64,000 nucleotides of DNA, taken from NCBI GenBank assembly GCA_963513935.1, contig OY740777.1, positions 16,107,092-16,171,091 on the forward strand, in the 5' to 3' direction. The position numbers and the translations under genes are program-made. The stretch is from Aphrophora alni (taxonomy: Eukaryota; Arthropoda; Insecta; Hemiptera; Aphrophoridae). This document shows positions 57,221 to 64,000 of this stretch, in pieces; within the stretch, counting starts at the first letter, position 1, and the number at the start of each line of letters is the position of its first letter. The notes below the pieces were generated by a model, which saw only the letters and a list, made by a program, of their open reading frames with translations, was not told the origin of the DNA and did not search any database.

Positions 57221-57358
57221 GCGCGTTTCAACGACAAAGTCGTCATCTTCAGTGATGCACGAACTACAATAACTAAACTATAACTAACTCGAGTTATAGA
57301 TTAGTTATTGTAGCTGGTGCGTCACTGAAGATGGCGACTTTGTGGTTGAAATGCGTTT
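57221..57358. repeat. Hairpin repeat H, copy 2
   Basis: Arms 57221-57276 and 57300-57358 are inverted: GCGTTTCAACGACAAAGTCG, TCATCTTCAGTGATGCACGA against TGCGTCACTGAAGATGGCGA, CTTTGTGGTTGAAATGCG. The centre is CTCGAG. Confidence 0.85.
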
Positions 57359-57539
57359 GAATAAATAAAACGTATTGGAAGTATTTGTTTTCAAATTTTG
57401 TTCTCTATCAAACACATTACGTACGAAGAAAAAACTGTTTAAAATGGCAGCCATTTTGATGTTTTCAATTGTATTTAAACCTAAATTACTTAAAAAAGGA
57501 ATTTTTTTATGAAACACAATATAATCCCTTATACCAATT

Positions 57540-57900
57540 TTTTTTTTTTTAGGTTATTGCAAAGTACTTTTACTACCCCTTATATAATGACCAAATTTTG
57601 GTCAAACGCAAGATTTTTTTTATAACAATTTTCCGGGGTAGCAACCTCATTAGAAAAACACATGGAACTACGATCTGATCAAATTTTGCTCAAGTCCAGC
57701 ATCTAAGAGACCAAACAACACGTATTCGTCACCATCTTTTAAAAAATGGCGGCTCACATGTTATCGGTAAAGAAACACATAATCGGCTATAAAACTGTTA
57801 TAAAATACTCAATGTCTCAAAACTTCCTCTACCGATTTCGTAAAAACTTTAATACAATTAGAAGATTAATGACCCAAATCCGTACGTATAACCGCAAGTA
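57540..57900 (+). repeat. R2 repeat copy
   Basis: CAAATTTTGCTCAAGTCCAG, CATCTAAGAGACCAAACAAC, TGGCGGCTCACATGTTATCG, AACTGTTATAAAATACTCAA, ACCGATTTCG. Confidence 0.65.
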
Positions 57901-58284
57901 AAAAACTATTACGGTACAGGAATAATTGGCAAAAATAAAAATTAACCAAAAATATTTAATCAAATAATAAACAAATTTAGATACTTATTTTAAAATGTTC
58001 ATTCTTTTTTAAGACGACGGCCATTTTAGTTTTTTGGTGACTAGCCTATTAGTCTTGTCTTGTTTTTATTTCGTTTTGGGGGAAGTGTATGAGAAAGTTT
58101 GTGCAATGTATTAGTACTGATTATTTAGTTAATAGGGTCTATTTATTTTTATTTATGGATGTAAGAAAGTTAATACAATATTTTTTGTACAAGTCATAAA
58201 ACAAAAGTTATCAATTTTTTGTTTTTCTAAATTTGACATAACACCGAAATCTGTAAATTTTGACTGTAATATAGTGGTAATGTA

Positions 58285-58510
58285 CGTTTTTGAATCCTTA
58301 AAGACTTACTTTAATGAGTATGGACTTAGCGATCCAGGATCCTACACCTTTCACATAGTCTTGAGTTAGGTACTTCCTATCAGGTCTCTCTTGACCAACT
58401 CTTGTTCTTCTCCGACCTTTACGCTATTAGCATATTCGAGGGCTAAGGGATTTTTAAAATTTTTTCCTATGAAGACCGAAAGGTTTTTCGCCACGAAACA
58501 AGAAGGGAAA
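58285..58510 (-). repeat. R1 repeat copy
   Basis: Inverted landmarks: TCCTACACCTTTCACATAGT, CAGGTCTCTCTTGACCAACT, ACGCTATTAGCATATTCGAG, GGCTAAGGGA, AAAGGTTTTTCGCCACGAAA. Confidence 0.8.
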
Positions 58511-58514
58511 AGGG

Positions 58515-59030
58515 ATGAAAAACAGAGTTTTTAAATTAGTTTTTTTTAAGTCCTTATACAGTTTAGCTATTTTTTTAAAAGTAATAATTAGGTTGTGAAA
58601 ATTCAAGTACGGTTCTGTAACGTTACCGCCAAATCAGATGTTTTTGGACACCCTAAAAAATATACTTTACATAAAATAAAAGAATCAAGCGCGTGCTAAA
58701 ACCACACAACTTAGGCATATAGGGACAGTTATTTTTATAAAGTCGAAGTCTTTTAAGCTGCAATTTAAATTGTACAGACGCGCGCGTTAACCAACGGACT
58801 GTAATAAAGAGAAATCAATCAAAATACAATCCATCTTTTAAAACTGTTTGTCTCACATCTCACAAAAACTGCTTTTAAAACTTTACGCTATGCATTTCTC
58901 ATTGTTGTTGTACTCTTTATAAAAATACTATAATATACGATTTTGTACCGCAATTTAATTTCAATCTAATAATTTCAGATTTGTAAGTCACGCCGAGTTC
59001 AAATTAGGGGGGGGGTCAGATAAATGCTTT
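58515..59030. other. Unassigned AT-rich sequence
   Basis: Includes a G9 run near 59008; nothing recognised. Confidence 0.35.
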
Positions 59031-59039
59031 CTGAACCTT

Positions 59040-59340
59040 TAAATTTGGCCTAGCGTCAAAATATTAATTTTTTCGTCAAATAAACATACGAATTCGTAAT
59101 CAGAATAACTTACAGTTTTATTTGATACCCCACACATAATATTTATTTAAAAAATTGTTCAACTCGCTAGTTTTTACCCCTAAACTACCCCAAGGTCATA
59201 TTTTGTGCCTAAATTTTTCCTACAAGTGGAACAACACAAAGAACATAAATACAAAGTTTCAAATGTATATGATGTTTCGTCTTCTCTGTGTAGACTGGTT
59301 GCGACTTACAGACAGATAAACATGCGCCTGAATTTATAAG
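59040..59340 (+). repeat. R3 repeat, best copy
   Basis: TTTCGTCAAATAAACATACG, TTCTGATT-type AATCAGAATAACTTACAG, GATACCCCACACATAATATT, TACCCCTAAACTACCCCAAG, ATGATGTTTCGTCTTCTCTG, TGTAGACTGGTTGCGACTTA. It lets the split copy at 61020-61136 / 63719-63945 be reassembled. Confidence 0.75.
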
Positions 59341-59344
59341 GGTT

Positions 59345-61015
59345 CTTAGCTTTACCTACGAACAAAAATTAAACAATATTTTCACTCCAGAAACTATTTC
59401 GACTCGACAATTCATATAAAATGTATGGCAACGACTAGCAACACAGATTTAGAGAGGTAATTATTTATTTAGTCCATTGGCAACACTGATTCCCTACAAA
59501 CAGGTGTGCTCGTATACAACTAACCTAATTCCCCAGAGATGAATTATGACTTAACATTTGTTTGTGTCGCCTTTACACATTTTGCTTTGATGTGTCATTA
59601 GGGGGTTTCAGTCTTTGTTCTAATAGAACCCGACTTAACCTTGTTGCGTAATTGGTTCAAACTATACTCGTCAACTTGTCCCATATTTATTTAAAGGTTG
59701 TTGCCCTGGGCACAAACTGTGTCTCAAAGACCCGTGCTTTATGTGAAATTCTAAAAACATTCATACAATTGAAACACACTTTATTATACGTTTTGGAAAA
59801 AATCAAGTTATAAAAGTATTGCACTAACTTTCTCCCATAGTCATCAATAAAAAAAAAAAATAAAAAATAAAACGAACGCAAAATAAATATCAAGTTGTAA
59901 AACGAAATATAAATAATGTAATTTACAATTCTACTGATTTTCCCACATAAAGTACAGCCAACAGAGGATCAACAAATCTATATAAGTTTTGAAACCTCGC
60001 GAGTCCAAAAAAAGTGGTTTTGGCGGTTTGGGAATTATTTTAGAAGTGGATTTTGGAACTAAAACTGGCATGTAGAATTGGTCAGAGTGGCAGGACATTT
60101 TTGTGAATTTTGAAATAGTTTTTTAAAACTAAATTCACCAAAAAAAGTAATATTGTCCGAAACCAAACTTGCAATATGTAATTTTTCAGAGAAAGGTACA
60201 TCTATGTAATAAAACATGTTAGATATACAACTTTGAAGTTAGTACGACAAAAATTAAAAAATATGCAGTAACCGAAGTCAAAACTCCACAAAAAACTCAA
60301 ATAGGAAATTTTTTTTAAATTGAAAACATACAAAAGTTTTGTAATGTAGTTGTGAATAAAAGCTTGTACCAATTTCGAAAATTCGAATAAAAAAATAATA
60401 ATAATAAGAAGAAAAAAGTACATAATAGCTAAAAATATAGGCCTATTTTGAAAAATTCACAAAAATCATCAATATATATATAAATTAATAAAAATAATAA
60501 AAAAACTTGTAACATAGCATTACTTCGAAGTAATCTCTAGAAAGGCACTTAGAATTGAACTGTGGATTTAAAACTTTTCTACAATCATAGTCTATATTTT
60601 AGAGTCAGATAGTCAAGAAAAAAAAAAATCTTTACGCCAGAAAAATGTGTCTAACAAATTTGTATAAAATAAGAGTATTTCTTTATATACTATTCAGGCC
60701 CCGATTTCAGGTACCCTGTGCAAAGCTTCTTACAGCAACCCCCTTCATTTTAAAAAACTTTTATCCCCCCACCCCACCACATAAGTTATTGTTGAATGTG
60801 TAAATTTTGGAGTTTTCCCCAAATATAAATATATATTACATACAACTAAAATTAAAACATCATTCTTGAAAATAAAAGTTGTTTTGGCAAAAATTGCATG
60901 ATTGCTATTGCAAAAATATATTTGTTCTAGAAATTCGAAAGATATTTGTACTACTATATAATAAAGTTAACCTTTGAAATTGTACAGATATATTTAATGC
61001 ATATGGATTGAATTT
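59345..61015. other. AT-rich sequence with an R2 fragment
   Basis: 59815-59850 has GCACTAACTTTCTCCCATAG and ATCAATAAA as in R2. 60690-60775 contains CAGGCCCCGATTTCAGGTAC and C runs, possibly a decayed element end. No coding features. Confidence 0.35.
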
Positions 61016-61019
61016 TCAT

Positions 61020-61136
61020 TGATTTCTCTTCATTAGGGTCAGTAGGTAAAAAGGGCGCTTATAACTTCACACGTGTCTGTCTAAATCACAACCAGTTTAC
61101 ACAGACAAGACGATAAATCCTATATACCGGATGTCT
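61020..61136 (-). repeat. R3 repeat, left part of a split copy
   Basis: GTCTAAATCACAACCAGTTT, ACACAGACAAGACGATAAAT, CCTATATA. It continues at 63719 on the other side of the inserted element. Confidence 0.8.
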
Positions 61137-61625
61137 ACTCTATGTGTTACCTTACTATGATATATTTAACTGTCACATTTCGTTACTGGGGAAACGTCCT
61201 ACCGAGGAAGTCGTGTAGATCTTCAATGTAACCATAAGTTGAGTAGTATCTCATTTTAAAGGTCTTTGTTAGTAGAACACATTGCCGCAAACCCGACCTC
61301 AATAGGACAATTCAATCAGAAATGGCAGCTCCTCAAAGTTTGTTTACATTCAGTGTAACTAACAAGGCAAATAACGGTTTAGTAGGGACAAATTCGTATA
61401 GATATTTTTCTAGAGCTTTCACGGTTTGTAACTTGTAATAATGTTAAAGGGTAATGGTTGATCAGATAAGAGAAATAGCAGGGGTTTCCAATGATCTATG
61501 TGTTCAGTCTTGTCAATGGAGAAAATCAATCTCGTTTGATAGCTCTTGTTTGGTCGCTTGTTATCATAACAGAGTTATTGCCAATTTCAGGTATTCAAGT
61601 TCATTAAGTCCTTCCATACAATGTC

Positions 61626-61735
61626 AGTGTCACTAAATGAGACGGGGCAAATGACAATTCTGATGATGAGGAGATATGGAGACAAATTCGTTCATACGAA
61701 GAGGTAAGCCACTTGTTTAAGGGGAGTCGGATAAT
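61626..61735 (+). pseudogene. Transposase N-terminal remnant of family F
   Basis: Reads MSVSLNETGQMTILMMRRYG, a +2 frameshift, then IRSYEEVSHLFKG. It parallels the start of the intact transposase at 23837-22764 ([20 protein letters not shown]). So family F descends from a related Tc1/mariner-type transposon. Nothing of the DDE core is left. Confidence 0.75.
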
Positions 61736-62329
61736 GTTAAATTGAACAAATTCATGTACCCTTTTCTCATGAACGAGATATATATAGGCCTATATTGTTT
61801 TATTTGTCATACTTGGGAAGTCATTTTGTATGTTTGGATAATATAAATTATAAGTCCTTATATTTTTTTTTTCTGAATTTTGAAATTTAGATGTTTTAAC
61901 CCGCCTTTTTATAACAAAAATATTATTTGAAAAAAAATCTATAAGATATAATAAATAACCCTACATACAAAATGATTAGCTAAGTGTGACAAACAACACA
62001 ACAAAGATATTTTTATGGTTCATGGGAAAAAGGTAGTTTTCTAAGAAATAAACGCTGTTTTTAAGAAATCGCGTTTAAAGTTAAAACATTGGGTTAGGTT
62101 AGATTACAATGTATTTACACTTACTTTAAAACAATCCAGCATCATAAAATGTTTGAATTTACATAGGTGACAAATTCTTGATACACTCTAAATACATAGG
62201 TTAGAAAAATGCATAGATTATACGATGTTTTTTTACTGAAATAAAATTACAACTTGAAAATTGTTGTTTTCTGTACAATTTCTTTCAAACCAATCCCGTA
62301 AACTTCTACTGAAGGTAACCACCGTTAAT

Positions 62330-62691
62330 TTATAGCGGGCCTCTCCCGCCACCGTACCACAGACACGCTTATTTCAGTATCGAGTAAGCAGCAGAAGAAT
62401 AATGTAGCTTGTAGCTCCTCCGATAAATTCACTAACAAGGTATTTGTAAGGTAACTCCCATCCTTCACCTTGCACGCCACATCTACCAAACCGGGCTTCT
62501 GCATGATCTGTCGCGAGGTTTTACCTAAGTGGACTCTTGTGTCCCAGCCAGTTCTTTACCTCGCCCTTCGCGCGGATACATAACGTTCTGCTTTCTTCCA
62601 CATTTACAATCTCGATAAGCCCATGGAAAGAGCTTCTCAGCTTGATACATGGAAAACCTTTCCTGTTTCCTTGTCCCACGCGATAGGGGTA
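62330..62691. other. GC-richer block of unknown origin
   Basis: CGGGCCTCTCCCGCCACCGT, TTGCACGCCACATCTACCAA, CTTCGCGCGGATACATAACG. On the minus strand about 70 codons are open (KPGLVDVACKVKDGSYLTNT, LLVNLSEELQATLFF), but I do not recognise the product, and no Met or splice pair decides a gene. Confidence 0.3.
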
Positions 62692-62699
62692 CTAACAGG

Positions 62700-62978
62700 C
62701 ATGGGCGTCATCACCAGTTCATTATTGGGGGGACATATGCCGGGGGTCTGGGGGTATGGAATTTTTTTTTAATTAAACTTCTAAAAACATTGTTTTTATG
62801 CATTTATTTATGCGTTTGTAACAGAAATGTAATGTTAAAAACCCTAGTAAAGACAAAGCCCGATGTTTACCTTTTAAGGTTTTAAGTAAATCATTCGTTT
62901 TTAGCAAAAATATTTTTACATCTCAAATATTGGGGGTGACGCGTCCCCCCCCGCCCCACCCCGGCGATGACGCCCATG
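62700..62978. mobile_element. hAT-like MITE, 279 bp, perfect 8 bp target duplication
   Basis: Ends CATGGGCGTCATC and GATGACGCCCATG are perfect 13 bp inverted repeats; flanks are exact CTAACAGG at 62692-62699 and 62979-62986. Next to each end are G-rich or C-rich stretches (TTGGGGGGACATATGCCGGG, CGTCCCCCCCCGCCCCACCC), and the middle is AT-rich. The 8 bp duplication points to hAT, though the first bases do not fit YARNG. Confidence 0.85.
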
Positions 62979-63718
62979 CTAACAGGAAGGAAGGTGGTTT
63001 TTAGTAAGTAAGAATCTCACACTATTGGGAAGAGCGGATTTCTCCCTTTGTCTTTTGAAGATTTTCCACCTATCCTGCGAAATTTAAAAAAAAACTAAGG
63101 TATATGTAGTTAGTTATGTGATGTCAGATTGCACAACACTTGAGTGATGTCAGATTGCCTATCCTACCCCGTAATTACATTAATAACCCCCTAAATGGTT
63201 CATCGGTTCACCACTAGGTATCGCTAGTCCTGTAAAAATCAATTTCTTACCTCTTATGTGTCTTGAGAAAAGTGTACACAAAAATTGTACTTTCCTAGTT
63301 AAAAAAAGAATGGGTTCACGGCTCAGATATTTGAAAAAAAAAACGTTTTGGAAAGAAAAATAACTTGTGCTTTAGCCGCACATTCTCCAATTTTGTTTAA
63401 TTCGTTTTTGGATAACTATTTGAAGAAAACAAAAATTGGAAGAGCATGGAAAATGGCATGGAGAATTGCCATTTCTGATTGAATTGTCCTATTGAGGTTG
63501 GGTTTGCGGCAATGTGTTCTACTAACAAAGACTTTTAAAATGATACACTACTCCACCCATGCTTAGATTGAAGATTTTCACGACTTCCTCTGCAGGACGT
63601 TCCCCAATGGCGACATTAGTGTTGTGAACCATAGTAAGGTCACACTTCTAGAGTGCATTGTTGAATGCATTTTCGCAAAGAAAATATCTTGGAATATTAA
63701 TACTTTTAACACACCCGA

Positions 63719-63945
63719 TATATCAACCTTTATGTGGTAGCCTATTTCCCACATATAGGAAAAATATAGCGTTAACAAAAAAAAATACCTTAGGGTAGTT
63801 AAGGGGCAAAAACGAACCAGTGTAAAAAAAAATATTCTTGGAAATATTATGTGTGGGATATCAAATAAAACTAGAAGTTATTCTGATTACGAATATGTAT
63901 GTTTATTTGACGAAGAAATTAATATGTCGGCGCTAGGCTTCGACT
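63719..63945 (-). repeat. R3 repeat, right part of a split copy
   Basis: TATTTCCCACATATAGGAAA, CCTTAGGGTAGTTAAGGGGC, ATTATGTGTGGGATATCAAA, CTGATTACGAATATGTATGT, TTATTTGACGAAGAAATTAA. Confidence 0.8.
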
Positions 63946-64000
63946 TTACGAAACTAGCGATCCCTACATTGCTACAGACCCAAAGTCGTGTAGTTTTAGC

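Larger units (their letters stand above)
61137..63718. mobile_element. Composite family F element, about 2.58 kb, inserted in R3
   Basis: Inverted arms of about 215-250 bases (61137-61350 and 63465-63718): AAACGTCCTACCGAGGAAGT against inverted GAACGTCCTGCAGAGGAAGT, TTTGTTAGTAGAACACATTG, CCGCAAACCCGACCTCAATA, GGACAATTCAATCAGAAATG. Ends CCGGATGT and inverted TCGGGTGT adjoin TATA of the R3 target. The arms share their inner part with the foldback at 10014-10920. Inside are a transposase N-terminus, a GC-rich block and a younger hAT-like MITE. Confidence 0.8.

Noticed and set aside
1..64000. CRISPR arrays, operons, bacterial ribosome binding sites
   Set aside because: No regularly spaced repeats of that kind; intron-split gene and transposon content show eukaryotic nuclear DNA.

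Overview
The window is nuclear DNA from an insect, AT-rich and packed with transposable elements. The insect call rests on three things: one conserved intron-bearing gene whose protein is closest to arthropod V-ATPase subunit a, a run of the insect telomere motif TTAGG, and several mariner, Tigger, hAT-like and Penelope-like elements. I cannot name the species; a hemipteran-like genome would fit, but that is inference.

The only host gene I can support is the 5' half of the V-type H+-ATPase 116 kDa subunit a gene (Vha100 / ATP6V0A type), on the minus strand. Seven coding exons (43916-43800, 42513-42337, 35778-35650, 15418-15339, 8285-8159, 5061-4885, 1927-1715) join with matching phases into 340 uninterrupted codons from the initiator Met through most of the cytosolic N-terminal domain. 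The membrane domain lies beyond position 1. The ATG lies 7 bases inside an exon with a good 3' splice site, so at least one non-coding 5' exon lies further right. Introns run from about 1.3 to 20.2 kb.

Region by region: 1-8.3 kb holds exons 7, 6 and 5, a tandem repeat, a 544 bp hAT-like element and a dead Tigger transposase. 8.6-15.3 kb holds mariner wrecks, a 907 bp foldback element and exon 4. 15.4-35.6 kb is the giant intron 3, with nested mariners, a Tigger-like element, a near-intact 2075 bp Tc1/mariner-type transposon with an intact 357-codon transposase gene and ~270 bp inverted repeats, Penelope-like sequence, a palindromic MITE and LINE ends. 35.6-43.9 kb holds exons 3, 2 and 1, another mariner and three LINE 3' fragments. 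43.9-64 kb is upstream or 5'-UTR-intron sequence with an interstitial telomere array inside a duplication, a perfect GTCACGTGAC site, hAT-like MITEs, a Merlin-like remnant and a nested composite element at 61.1-63.7 kb.

Three dispersed families recur and are labelled here R1 (about 13 copies or fragments, ~270 bp), R2 (long AT-rich repeat) and R3. None has a recognisable coding capacity. Apart from the subunit a gene and the one intact transposase, everything coding here is broken.
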